DNA of 7,727 nucleotides from an uncultured Polymorphobacter sp. (GCA_937894055.1 CALDHQ010000394.1:1-7727); one strand, 5' to 3'. Shown: positions 1 through 7,630, counted from the stretch's first letter. Made by a program: numbers and translations. The notes: generated by a model from the sequence alone, not told the origin.

Positions 1-406
1 ACTTCTTCGGGTCGATGAAATCGGTGAGCATCGGCGCACCGCGGTTGGTGACGTTGACGCGGCGCACCGCAACGGTGACGATTTCGGCCCCCGACGCGAC
101 CACGGCGGCAGCGTTCGTGGCATAGTCCTTGTACTTGCCGGTACCGACGATCAGCCGCGACTTGAACTTGCGGCCGGCGACTTCCCAGCCGTCACCATCG
201 TCCTGGCCACCGCCAACGAAATGCACGATCTCGAGCCTGTCGCCTTGCGCCAGCGCCACCTGCGCGAACGTCGAGCGCGGTACGATCTCGAGGTTGCGTT
301 CGACGGCGACCTTGTCGCCCGGCAACGCCAGCTCGGCAAGCAAGCCTGCCACCGTCATGCCCGCTGCCAGCTTGCGCGGTTCGCCGTTGATGCTGACTTC
401 GATCAT
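1..406 (-). CDS. thiSG: ThiS-ThiG fusion: sulfur carrier and thiazole synthase (partial, 3' end outside window)
   Basis: Thiazole synthase condenses deoxyxylulose phosphate, dehydroglycine and sulfur carried on ThiS thiocarboxylate into the thiazole phosphate of thiamin, in the cytoplasm. The 135 visible codons start with a ThiS-like beta-grasp domain (about residues 1-67) ending in VHFVGGG at 61-67, then a short acidic linker (QDDGDG). ThiG begins at about residue 74 with [19 protein letters not shown], followed by the family signature TVAVRRVNV at 111-119. The reading frame is unbroken across the junction. The ThiG Schiff-base lysine lies further downstream and is not in view. The ATG at 406 is chosen because GGAAAG stands 6 bases before it. 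Free ThiS normally ends in Gly-Gly, so an internal GGG is unusual; such fusions are, as I recall, annotated in sphingomonads. The gene diverges from aroQ. Recognition of both domains is firm. Confidence 0.93.
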   Translation of the reverse strand, partial: MIEVSINGEPRKLAAGMTVAGLLAELALPGDKVAVERNLEIVPRSTFAQVALAQGDRLEIVHFVGGGQDDGDGWEVAGRKFKSRLIVGTGKYKDYATNAAAVVASGAEIVTVAVRRVNVTNRGAPMLTDFIDPKK

Positions 407-481
407 GCAAAACTTTCCAATCGCGTGAGCGCCACATATAAGGGCTGCGACCACATCGTCCATATTCTATCGGGGGCAAAC
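407..481. promoter_or_regulatory. Divergent thiSG / aroQ promoter region
   Basis: This 75-bp gap must hold the start signals of both divergent units. On the minus strand TTATAT (436-441) is a plausible -10 box for thiSG, giving a leader of only about 23 bases; no good -35 is visible at the usual distance. The ribosome binding site of thiSG is GGAAAG (413-418, minus strand) and that of aroQ is GGGGG at 472-476. On the plus strand TATTCT (463-468) could be a -10 for aroQ, but it lacks a convincing -35. There is no room for a TPP riboswitch, although thiamin genes are often controlled by one; control could lie elsewhere in the thiamin regulon. Confidence 0.45.
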
Positions 482-925
482 ATGACCGACGCGGCCAATC
501 TGGTGCTCGTCCTGAACGGCCCCAACCTCAATCTGCTCGGCACGCGCGAGCCCGAGGTCTATGGCCTCGACACGCTCGATGACATTGCGATGATGCTCGA
601 AGACCGCGCCGGCGAGCTCGGGCTGACCATCGACCTGCGCCAGTCGAACCACGAAGGCCATCTCATCGACTGGCTGCACGAGGCGGCGTCGCGCGGCGTG
701 CGTGCGGTCATCCTCAACGCCGGCGGGCTGACCCACACCTCGGTGGCACTGCACGACGCGATCAAGTCGATCACCGTGCCGGTCATCGAAGTCCATATCT
801 CGAACCCGCATGCGCGCGAGGCGTTCCGCCATCACAGCTTCATCAGTCCGGTCGCTGCGGGGGTCATCTGCGGCTTCGGACCGCAGGGGTACCGGCTGGC
901 GCTGGACGCCGCCGCGACGTTCTGA
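482..925 (+). CDS. aroQ: Type II 3-dehydroquinate dehydratase
   Basis: AroQ dehydrates 3-dehydroquinate to 3-dehydroshikimate, the third step of the shikimate pathway to aromatic amino acids; the type II enzyme is a small cytoplasmic dodecamer. The 147-residue length is normal. All family motifs are present in order: [10 protein letters not shown] at 11-20, TREPEVYG at 21-28 with the essential Arg22 and Tyr27, RQSNHEG at 53-59, [13 protein letters not shown] at 78-90, and [17 protein letters not shown] at 103-119 with His105 (the general acid) and Arg112. The reading frame stays open back to 221, but the ATG at 482 is the start: the protein aligns with the family from there and GGGGG lies 5 bases upstream. 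It is the first gene of the aroQ-accB-accC unit, an arrangement common in Proteobacteria. The type I enzyme (AroD) is unrelated and can be excluded. Confidence 0.97.
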   Translation: MTDAANLVLVLNGPNLNLLGTREPEVYGLDTLDDIAMMLEDRAGELGLTIDLRQSNHEGHLIDWLHEAASRGVRAVILNAGGLTHTSVALHDAIKSITVPVIEVHISNPHAREAFRHHSFISPVAAGVICGFGPQGYRLALDAAATF

Positions 926-973
926 CACATAGGCCCCCCAGCCCTTTCGGCCACCAGAGTTACGGGAACCAAG

Positions 974-1452
974 ATGACGGCAGCAAAATCCCCCGCATCC
1001 AATGCCATGCAAGTCGATACCAAGCTCGTCCGCGAGCTCGCGGCCCTGCTTGATTCGACGCATCTGAGCGAAATCGAGGTTCAGGACGGCGAACGCCGCA
1101 TCCGCGTCGCGCGCCAGATGACCGGCGCCGTTGCCGCGGCGCCGGTCGCCTATGCCGCCCCGGCCGCACCCGTTGCCGCATCCCCCGCCGAAGCTGTCGT
1201 CGATGACGTCCGCAAGCACCCCGGCCTCGTCAAGTCGCCGATCGTCGGCACCGCCTATCTGACGCCCGAACCCGGTGCCGCGCCATTTGTCAGCGTCGGC
1301 GCCAGCGTCAAGGCCGGCGACACGCTGCTCATCATCGAAGCGATGAAGGTCATGAACACGATCACCGCGCCGAAGGCCGGCAAGGTCGCGCAGATCCTCG
1401 TCAATAACGAGGCGCCGGTCGAATATGACCAGCCGCTGGTGGTGATCGAATA

Positions 1453-1453
<1 letters not shown>
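974..1453 (+). CDS. accB: Biotin carboxyl carrier protein of acetyl-CoA carboxylase
   Basis: AccB carries biotin between biotin carboxylase (AccC) and the carboxyltransferase (AccA/AccD) in the first committed step of fatty acid synthesis. The protein has 159 residues, near the usual 150-160. The N-terminal part (about 12-50) is the AccC-contacting region, with [12 protein letters not shown] and [13 protein letters not shown]. An Ala/Pro/Val-rich flexible linker spans about 52-75. The biotinyl domain runs from about 80 to the end with [19 protein letters not shown], including the protruding thumb typical of AccB, and the biotinylation motif EAMKVMN, so Lys125 is the expected biotin site. The ATG at 974 follows GGGAAC by about 6 bases. 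The gene lies 48 bp after aroQ, and its TAG stop shares its G with the GTG start of accC, so the two are probably translationally coupled. Confidence 0.97.
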
Positions 1454-2832
<1,379 letters not shown>

Positions 2833-2866
2833 GCAAATCCCCCGTCCCGTGGGGACGAGGGATTGC
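2833..2866. terminator. Hairpin terminator after accC, possibly bidirectional
   Basis: The hairpin starts directly after the accC stop codon. CGTCCC (2843-2848) pairs with GGGACG (2852-2857) around a 3-base loop. After one C-A mismatch, ATCCC (2837-2841) pairs with GGGAT (2859-2863), and the outer GC and GC bases can add more pairs. No long U-run follows on the plus strand (only GTTTCG a few bases on). On the minus strand the arm is followed by an A/T-rich TTTGCTTATT stretch. It lies between accC and a convergent gene, so it could end both transcripts. Confidence 0.7.
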
Positions 2867-2892
2867 AGCACGTTTCGAAATTGCGTTGGCAG

Positions 2893-3540
2893 CTATGCCG
2901 CCGTGGCGATGCCCCGGCGGCGGCGCATTGCGGTACCGACAAGCGTGAAGCCGCCGATCATCAACGCCCATGACGCCGGCTCGGGGACAGCGCGGATATC
3001 GCTGACCAGTGCATAGTTGAATGCCGAGCCATTCAGCGTCGCCGGTGCATCAAGAATGCTGACGGTGACCGCGTTAGTGAACGAATCGAAGCTGAAAGCG
3101 CCGTTGTCGGGCGGGAACACGGCCGCGAAGCTCGAGAGCTGGTTCGCTGTCGAACTGCTGTAATTGAATGACGCCACCAGCGTTGCGCCGTCATAAAAAT
3201 TGAAGCTGCCGTCCACAGCGGTGCCATTGCCGGTGAAACCGCTGCCGAAGAAATACTGCAGCAGGTCGGTCCGCACTTGCGACACCGGGATAGTGTAGAG
3301 CGCATCGAGCGTCACCGTGGCGAAGATGTCGTCGCCCTGGACGACGGTAATCGCATTGCTGTCGTCGAGCCCGCTCAGCGTCAGAAAATATTCGTCGAAA
3401 TGCAGCCCGCCGAAGTCGATCGTGAAATTCGAAAAGCCGGCCACATTGCCAGTAAGGTCGACAACATACGACGCCGCCTGCGATGGCGCAGATACGAGTG
3501 CGCCGAGTGCAAGCGCGCCTCCGAGTAGAAACTGCTTCAC
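2893..3540 (-). CDS. Exported protein with PEPxxWA-type C-terminal sorting signal, function unknown
   Basis: The product has 215 residues. It begins with a Sec signal peptide: Lys2, a hydrophobic stretch at about 4-17, and a likely cut after SQA at residue 22. The body (about 23-184) has no cysteine, is rich in Ser, Thr, Asn, Phe and Asp, and looks like an all-beta secreted domain. The C-terminus is a classic sorting signal: VPEPASWALM at 185-194, a short transmembrane helix to about 205, then RRRR at 206-209. In the family this signal is recognised by an exosortase in the inner membrane, cleaved, and the protein sent to the surface or exopolysaccharide matrix; no exosortase is in the window. 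The start is GTG at 3540 with GGGGAG (3547-3552) 6 bases before it; the two nearby ATGs run straight into TGA. I do not recognise the body domain. The sorting type is sure, the function unknown. Confidence 0.88.
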   Translation of the reverse strand: MKQFLLGGALALGALVSAPSQAASYVVDLTGNVAGFSNFTIDFGGLHFDEYFLTLSGLDDSNAITVVQGDDIFATVTLDALYTIPVSQVRTDLLQYFFGSGFTGNGTAVDGSFNFYDGATLVASFNYSSSTANQLSSFAAVFPPDNGAFSFDSFTNAVTVSILDAPATLNGSAFNYALVSDIRAVPEPASWALMIGGFTLVGTAMRRRRGIATAA

Positions 3541-3735
3541 ATCATTCTCCCCATTGAGTCCGTGCCGCAGCTAGGCGGCGCATATCGACAAACGCTGAAA
3601 ACAACTGACGTTAACCATGCAAGACTTAGGCCAATCATGGTCTGTCAATAGAATCAATGCTTTAACCGAAACGAACTCAACGGGAGTGTAACTAAAGTTG
3701 ACAGTTTGGCGCCGGAACCGTGCCGCTCTCCCCGA
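3541..3735 (-). promoter_or_regulatory. Leader and promoter region of the PEP-CTERM gene
   Basis: These 195 bases between two leftward genes are visibly richer in A/T (about 3580-3705) than the flanking genes, and contain no supportable ORF. A perfect -35 hexamer TTGACA occurs on the minus strand at 3643-3648, but there is no good -10 at the normal distance, so I do not claim a defined promoter. The separation from the acyl-CoA dehydrogenase gene upstream suggests the PEP-CTERM gene has its own promoter. I see no clear terminator for the upstream operon here. Confidence 0.4.
3562..3581 (-). other. Small hairpin in the leader of the PEP-CTERM gene
   Basis: GTGCCGC (3562-3568) can pair with GCGGCGC (3575-3581) around the 6-base loop AGCTAG, with one G-U wobble. 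In the mRNA it would stand about 10 bases before the GGGGAG ribosome binding site, so it could affect translation or stabilise the 5' end. It may equally be a chance stem in GC-rich sequence. Confidence 0.35.
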
Positions 3736-4992
3736 TCAGCGCTTGCCGCTGGTCGGGATCTGGTTGAACGGCACGGTCTTGTCGACGCGAATATCACCCG
3801 GCAGCCCGAGCACACGCTCGGCGATGATGTTGCGCAGGATCTCGTCCGAGCCGCCCTCGATGCGCGTCGCGGGTGACCGCAGCAGCATGGCCTGGAAACG
3901 GCCATTGGCGGCCGTCACTTCGGGGTCGACCAATATGCCGGCCTCGCCCTGCAGGTCGAGCGCGAACGCGGCGATGTCCTGCATCGTCGCACCCGCGACC
4001 AACTTGCCGATCGAGTTTTCCGGCCCCGGGGTTTCGCCGCGCGACAGCGCCGAAATCGCCCGCATGCCGGTGTACTTCAGCCCGCTGGTGCGCACGGCCC
4101 AAGTCGCCAGCTTCGACCGCACGTTGCGGTCGTTGATCGCCGGACCGTCGGGTGTCTCCAACCGGCAAGCGAGGTCGAACAACTCCGGAAAACCCGTCGG
4201 CATGCCCGAACCGATCGACAGCCGCTCGTTCATCAGCGTCGTCAGCGACACTTCCCAGCCCTGGCCGATGGCGCCGAGGCGCTGCGCGTCAGGGATGCGG
4301 ACGTCGGTGAAATAGACTTCGTTGAACCCCGACTGGCCATTGGCCTGCTTGATCGGCCGCACCTCGACACCCGGCGAGCGCATGTCGAGGAAGAACATCG
4401 TCAACCCCTTGTGCTTGGCGACATTCGGGTCGGTACGGGTGATCAGCAGCCCCCAGTCCGAATGCTGCGCGCCGCTGGTCCAGATCTTCTGGCCGTTGAT
4501 GATCCAGTCGCCGCTGCCGTCGCTCGCGGGCTCGGCGCGGGTGCGCAGGCCGGCGAGGTCGGACCCCGATGCGGGCTCCGAAAACAGCTGGCACCAGACC
4601 TGCTCACCTGCTGCTGCCGGCGGCAACATCTCGCGCTTCTGGTCTTCGCTCGCCCACGCCATCAGCGTCGGGCAGCACATGCCGTGGCCGATGGTGAACA
4701 GGCCGCCGAGCGCTGCATAGGGGCCTTCTTCCTGCCCCCAGATGACGCGCTCGATCGGGCTGAAGCCGCCGCCGCCATATTCCTTGGGCCAGTGCAGGCA
4801 GGCATAGCCGGCATCGTACTTCTTCTTCTGCCACGCCCGGGCCGCGGCCATCGGGTCCTCACTGGTGACGCCGGCGCTGCCGAAGCCCGCGCTGCGCAGC
4901 CCTGCCTCCAGATGCTTGGGCGCATTGGCGTCAAGCCAGGTGCGGACGGTGGCGCGGAACGCAGCTTCCTGCGGGGTATCATCGAAATTCAT
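3736..4992 (-). CDS. Acyl-CoA dehydrogenase, probable catalytic subunit of a heteromeric pair
   Basis: This flavoenzyme family oxidises acyl-CoA to the 2,3-enoyl-CoA and passes electrons to electron transfer flavoprotein. The 418 residues show the N-terminal helical domain with WPKEYGGGGFSPIE at 68-81, the middle beta domain with the FAD/substrate motif SEPASGSD at 138-145 and WIINGQKIWTSGA at 163-175, and the C-terminal helical domain. Glu256 in LMNERLSIG sits where the catalytic base of isovaleryl- and long-chain-type enzymes lies; at the alternative short/medium-chain position (RIEGGSDEI, 377-385) the aligned residue is Gly380. The ATG at 4992 follows GGGAGAG. The gene is the second of a two-gene operon, 13 bp after another acyl-CoA dehydrogenase. 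Its length and loop-rich N-terminus resemble the catalytic subunits of alpha2-beta2 dehydrogenases such as mycobacterial ChsE4. The substrate is unknown; a steroid or branched acyl-CoA is only an inference. Confidence 0.9.
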   Translation of the reverse strand: MNFDDTPQEAAFRATVRTWLDANAPKHLEAGLRSAGFGSAGVTSEDPMAAARAWQKKKYDAGYACLHWPKEYGGGGFSPIERVIWGQEEGPYAALGGLFTIGHGMCCPTLMAWASEDQKREMLPPAAAGEQVWCQLFSEPASGSDLAGLRTRAEPASDGSGDWIINGQKIWTSGAQHSDWGLLITRTDPNVAKHKGLTMFFLDMRSPGVEVRPIKQANGQSGFNEVYFTDVRIPDAQRLGAIGQGWEVSLTTLMNERLSIGSGMPTGFPELFDLACRLETPDGPAINDRNVRSKLATWAVRTSGLKYTGMRAISALSRGETPGPENSIGKLVAGATMQDIAAFALDLQGEAGILVDPEVTAANGRFQAMLLRSPATRIEGGSDEILRNIIAERVLGLPGDIRVDKTVPFNQIPTSGKR

Positions 4993-5005
4993 GGTGTCTC
5001 TCCCG

Positions 5006-6133
5006 TCAGGCGGCGTTTTTGGTTTGCAGGCGATCGATCAGCTTGTCTTCCCATTGCGACAGGCTGCCGAGGTTGAGCGCGAGCAGGTTCGCGCGCCGGT
5101 AATAGAGGTGGCAATCGAACTCCCAGGTGAAGCCCATGCCGCCGTGCACCTGAATGTCGTTCTTGGCGCAATGCTGGAACGCCTGCGTCGCCGACACGCG
5201 CGCGGTGGCGGCCGCTTCGGGCAGTTCCGCCGCACCCGTCGAAAGCGCCCAGGCCCCGTAATAGCTGTTCGAACGCGCCAACGTCGCCGATACGTACATG
5301 TCGGCGAGCATGTGCTTGATCGCCTGGAACGAGCCGATCGGCCGGCCGAACGCCATGCGCTCCAGCGCATAGTCGCGCGCCATTTCGAGCGCGCGGTCGG
5401 CGCCGCCGACCTGTTCGAACGCGGTCAGCACGGCAGCGCGGTCGTACACCGCCTGAATGGTCGCCCAGCCTTCGCCGGCAGCGCCCAGCGGCTCGGCGGC
5501 GGCGCCGTTGAACGTCAGCTTGGCATGGCTGCGCGTCGGGTCGATCGTGGCGACCGACTCGCGCGTCACGCCAGCGGCGTTGAGGTCGACGATGAACAGC
5601 GAAATCGCGCGTTCGTCATTGCCGCTGCCGGTGCGCGCCGCGACAATCGCGAAGTCGGCGATGTCGCCGTCGGCGACGGGCAGCTTGACGCCGCTCAGCG
5701 TGCCGCCGCTGGCCTGCGTCTTGATGCCGCGCGGCGTCGTCGTGCCGGTGCCTTCGGCGAATGCGAAGGTGCCGATAGCTTCACCCGCCGCCAGCTTGGG
5801 CAGCCACGCCGCCTTTTGCGCCGGACTGCCGGCCATCAGCAGGAATTCGGTGGCGAGGAATACTGACGACGAGAACGGCACCGGCGCGATAACGCGGCCA
5901 AGTTCCTCGGCGACGACGCAAAGTTCAAGGTAACCCGCACCGAGTCCGCCGAATTCTTCGGGAATCGCGATGCCGAGAAAGCCCATTTCAGCGAGGCCCT
6001 GCCACAGCGCACGGTCGAACGGCGCCTTGCCTTCAAGCACCGCGCGCACCGCCTTGGGTGGGCATTTGGCCTCCAGAAAGCGCCGCGCCTCGGTGCGCAT
6101 CTGCGCCTGTTCTTCGGAAAATTCAAAGTTCAT
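5006..6133 (-). CDS. Acyl-CoA dehydrogenase family protein, probable non-catalytic partner subunit
   Basis: This 375-residue protein has the family fold: PEEFGGLGAGYLE at 58-70, DYALERMAFGRPIGSFQAIKH at 254-274 (FAD-contacting helix) and QVHGGMGFTWEFD at 328-340. Two features differ from a normal enzyme. The TEPxxGSD motif is replaced by AEGTGTTT at 126-133. Neither catalytic-glutamate position is filled: the C-terminal one reads YYRRANLLALN (345-355), and the helix position has Asp231-Arg232 in a shifted alignment. This pattern fits the partner subunits of alpha2-beta2 acyl-CoA dehydrogenases, which complete the FAD site of the catalytic subunit. It is the first gene of the operon; the ATG at 6133 follows AGGA by about 8 bases. 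Alternatively it could be an independent homodimer acting through Asp231. Family assignment is sure; the subunit role is inferred. Confidence 0.88.
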   Translation of the reverse strand: MNFEFSEEQAQMRTEARRFLEAKCPPKAVRAVLEGKAPFDRALWQGLAEMGFLGIAIPEEFGGLGAGYLELCVVAEELGRVIAPVPFSSSVFLATEFLLMAGSPAQKAAWLPKLAAGEAIGTFAFAEGTGTTTPRGIKTQASGGTLSGVKLPVADGDIADFAIVAARTGSGNDERAISLFIVDLNAAGVTRESVATIDPTRSHAKLTFNGAAAEPLGAAGEGWATIQAVYDRAAVLTAFEQVGGADRALEMARDYALERMAFGRPIGSFQAIKHMLADMYVSATLARSNSYYGAWALSTGAAELPEAAATARVSATQAFQHCAKNDIQVHGGMGFTWEFDCHLYYRRANLLALNLGSLSQWEDKLIDRLQTKNAA

Positions 6134-6226
6134 GGATGATCCTGCTCGCTTGCGGCCTGTTGCGGCCGATTATTACAATCGCGGCGTCGCGGCCGTGCAG
6201 GTCCCCAAGCACCAGCGCGACGGCAC

Positions 6227-6256
6227 ATATAAGACAGTGGTTGACGTGCGCGTCAA
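6227..6256 (-). promoter_or_regulatory. Candidate promoter of the leftward acyl-CoA dehydrogenase operon
   Basis: Reading the minus strand, TTGACG (6251-6256) as -35 is followed after 18 bases by TTATAT (6227-6232) as -10. Transcription would start near 6220, leaving a leader of about 90 bases before the ATG at 6133. The -35 box forms one arm of the palindrome at 6239-6258. The 18-19 base spacer is slightly long, as at promoters of MerR-type activators, but this is only suggestive. Confidence 0.5.
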
Positions 6257-6258
6257 CC
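6239..6258. promoter_or_regulatory. Palindromic operator candidate between divergent acyl-CoA dehydrogenase genes
   Basis: GGTTGACG (6239-6246) and CGTCAACC (6251-6258) are perfect reverse complements separated by TGCG, and the central GC is itself symmetric, so only one position pair of the 20 bases breaks the symmetry. It lies in the gap between two divergent catabolic units and overlaps the -35 candidate on the minus strand. Size and symmetry suit a dimeric repressor or activator, such as a TetR- or MerR-family regulator of acyl-CoA catabolism. The regulator gene is not in the window and I cannot name it. Confidence 0.6.
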
Positions 6259-6310
6259 TCGCGCATCGACGGCGCAACATTTCCGGCCAGCTTTCTTGGG
6301 AGATTCAGCC

Positions 6311-7453
6311 ATGCTCGATACTGCCGCGCGCACCGCATACGACGAAAACCACATCGCCTTCCGCGACACCGTCCGCAAACTCTTCGACCGCGAACTGATC
6401 CCGCACCTCGATCGCCACGAAGCCGAAGGCATTGTCGATCGCAACTTCTGGCGCGCCTGCGGCGATGCCGGGCTGCTGTGCCCGACGGTGCCCGAAGAAT
6501 ATGGCGGCCTCGGCCTCGATTTCGGCTTCAACGCCGTCATCGACGAAGAACTCGCCTATGCCGGCTCGTCGGCGGGCATCACGCTCCAGTCGGACATCGT
6601 CTGCGACTATATCGTCAACTACGGCTCGCCCGAACAAAAGGCCAAATGGCTGCCCAAGATGATTTCGGGCGAAGTCATCACCGCCATCGCCATGACCGAA
6701 CCGAGCACCGGCAGCGACTTGCAGGGCATCAAGACCACCGCCCGCCGCGACGGCAACCACTATGTCATCAACGGCTCCAAGACCTACATCACCAACGGCC
6801 AGAACGCCGACCTGATCATCCTCGTCGCCAAGACCGACCCGACTTTGGGCGCCAAGGGCATGTCGCTGATCCTGGTCGAAAGCGACCGCGACGGCTTCGC
6901 GCGCGGCCGCAACCTCGACAAGATCGGCCAGCACAGCGCCGACACGTCGGAGCTGTTCTTCAACGACGTCCGCGTGCCGATCACCAACTGCCTCGGCGAA
7001 GAAGGCAAGGGCTTCGCCTATCTGATGAGCCAGCTGCCGCAGGAACGCCTGTCGATCGCCGTCTCGGCACAGGCCGGCGCGCAGCGCGCCTTCGACGAAG
7101 CCGTCAAGTTCACCAAGGACCGCAAGGCCTTCGGCAAGACCATCTTCGATTTCCAGAACACCCGCTTCCAGCTCGCCGACCTCAAGACCAAGCTGCAAGT
7201 CGGCTGGGCCCACCTCGACTATTGCATCAAGCGCCACCTCGCCGGTGACCTGACGCCGGCCGAAGGCGCCGCCGCCAAGCTCTGGCACACCGAGCTGCAG
7301 TGGGAAATCTGCGACATGGCGCTCCAGCTCCACGGCGGCGCCGGCTACATGAACGAATACCCCGTCGCCCGCCTGTGGCGCGACGCCCGCGTCACCCGCA
7401 TCTTCGGCGGCACCAGCGAAATCATGAAGGAAATCGTCAGCCGCGAGATCTGA
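6311..7453 (+). CDS. Acyl-CoA dehydrogenase, long-chain (ACADL-like) type
   Basis: This protein catalyses the first step of beta-oxidation, making trans-2-enoyl-CoA with FAD and feeding electrons to electron transfer flavoprotein. The 380 residues carry all family motifs: PEEYGGLGLDFG at 61-72, MTEPSTGSD at 128-136, YVINGSKTYITNG at 151-163, DRKAFGKTIFDFQNTR at 270-285, QLHGGAGYMNEYPVAR at 339-354 and RIFGGTSEIMKEIV at 363-376. Glu245 in LPQERLS is the expected catalytic base; Gly366 stands at the short/medium-chain base position, as in mammalian long-chain acyl-CoA dehydrogenase, whose LPQERL and GGT(N/S)EIMKE motifs it shares. The ATG at 6311 is preferred because GGGAGA lies 7 bases before it; an in-frame TTG at 6296 would overlap that ribosome binding site. 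It diverges from the two-gene operon and ends before a hairpin. Exact chain-length specificity cannot be read from sequence. Confidence 0.94.
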   Translation: MLDTAARTAYDENHIAFRDTVRKLFDRELIPHLDRHEAEGIVDRNFWRACGDAGLLCPTVPEEYGGLGLDFGFNAVIDEELAYAGSSAGITLQSDIVCDYIVNYGSPEQKAKWLPKMISGEVITAIAMTEPSTGSDLQGIKTTARRDGNHYVINGSKTYITNGQNADLIILVAKTDPTLGAKGMSLILVESDRDGFARGRNLDKIGQHSADTSELFFNDVRVPITNCLGEEGKGFAYLMSQLPQERLSIAVSAQAGAQRAFDEAVKFTKDRKAFGKTIFDFQNTRFQLADLKTKLQVGWAHLDYCIKRHLAGDLTPAEGAAAKLWHTELQWEICDMALQLHGGAGYMNEYPVARLWRDARVTRIFGGTSEIMKEIVSREI

Positions 7454-7462
7454 CGCGCCTGC

Positions 7463-7492
7463 TGAGCCCCTCGCTTTCGAGGGAGGGGCTCA
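7463..7492 (+). terminator. Hairpin, probable terminator of the rightward acyl-CoA dehydrogenase gene
   Basis: It begins 10 bases after the stop codon. TGAGCCCCTC (7463-7472) pairs perfectly with GAGGGGCTCA (7483-7492) around a 10-base loop that can itself form a CTCG/CGAG stem. It is strong, but no U-run follows (AACGCG), so it may be a stabilising or repeat-type hairpin instead of a standard intrinsic terminator. Confidence 0.55.
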
Positions 7493-7527
7493 ACGCGTGA
7501 CGTGGGTGGGTGCTGCGCTTGAGGTCA

Positions 7528-7563
7528 AAGAGCCTCCGGCAGGGCAGGGCTGAGCCCTGCACC
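7528..7563. repeat. GC-rich intergenic palindrome, possible dispersed repeat
   Basis: GCAGGGCT (7544-7551) and AGCCCTGC (7553-7560) are perfect inverted copies with one base between them. They are preceded by AAGAGCCTCCGGCAGGG and followed by ACC. The arrangement GCCTCCGGC, then a CAGGG/CCCTG palindrome, then ACCC resembles short repeats I recall between genes of GC-rich Alphaproteobacteria. There is only one copy in this window, so repeat status is inferred from resemblance. Confidence 0.4.
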
Positions 7564-7630
7564 CGATTGATTTCGAATGTCTGGAATGGGGTGGGAAGCG
7601 GACGTCGGCTTTAAAGCCATTAAAAATGAT

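Noticed and set aside
221..481. Possible N-terminal extension of AroQ by 87 codons from an upstream ATG at 221
   Set aside because: It would overlap thiSG on the opposite strand. AroQ proteins align from the ATG at 482, which has its own ribosome binding site.
407..481. TPP riboswitch in front of the thiamin gene
   Set aside because: The gap is only 75 bp, shared with a divergent gene, and I see no conserved TPP aptamer core.
467..1219. 250-codon minus-strand frame opposite aroQ and accB
   Set aside because: It is antisense to two well-recognised genes, runs across their intergenic gap, and has no motif.
3698..3703. Plus-strand TTGACA as a promoter reading into the acyl-CoA dehydrogenase gene
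   Set aside because: There is no -10 box at a sensible distance and no plus-strand gene follows; an isolated hexamer is expected by chance.
6150..6167. TTGCGGCC repeated twice with a 10-base period near the start of the leftward operon
   Set aside because: Short GC-rich direct repeats of this size are common by chance here; there is no symmetry or promoter overlap to support an operator.
6058..7248. 396-codon plus-strand frame overlapping the long-chain-type acyl-CoA dehydrogenase, and a 342-codon minus-strand frame at 6305-7333
   Set aside because: Both are shadows of the real gene at 6311-7453. Their products are Arg/Pro/His- or Gly/Asp/Val-rich and of low complexity, with no ribosome binding site or family motif.
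7609..7620. Palindrome GGCTTTAAAGCC as a terminator for the right-edge gene
   Set aside because: Only three G-C pairs could form around an AT-rich centre, and no U-run follows in the leftward direction.
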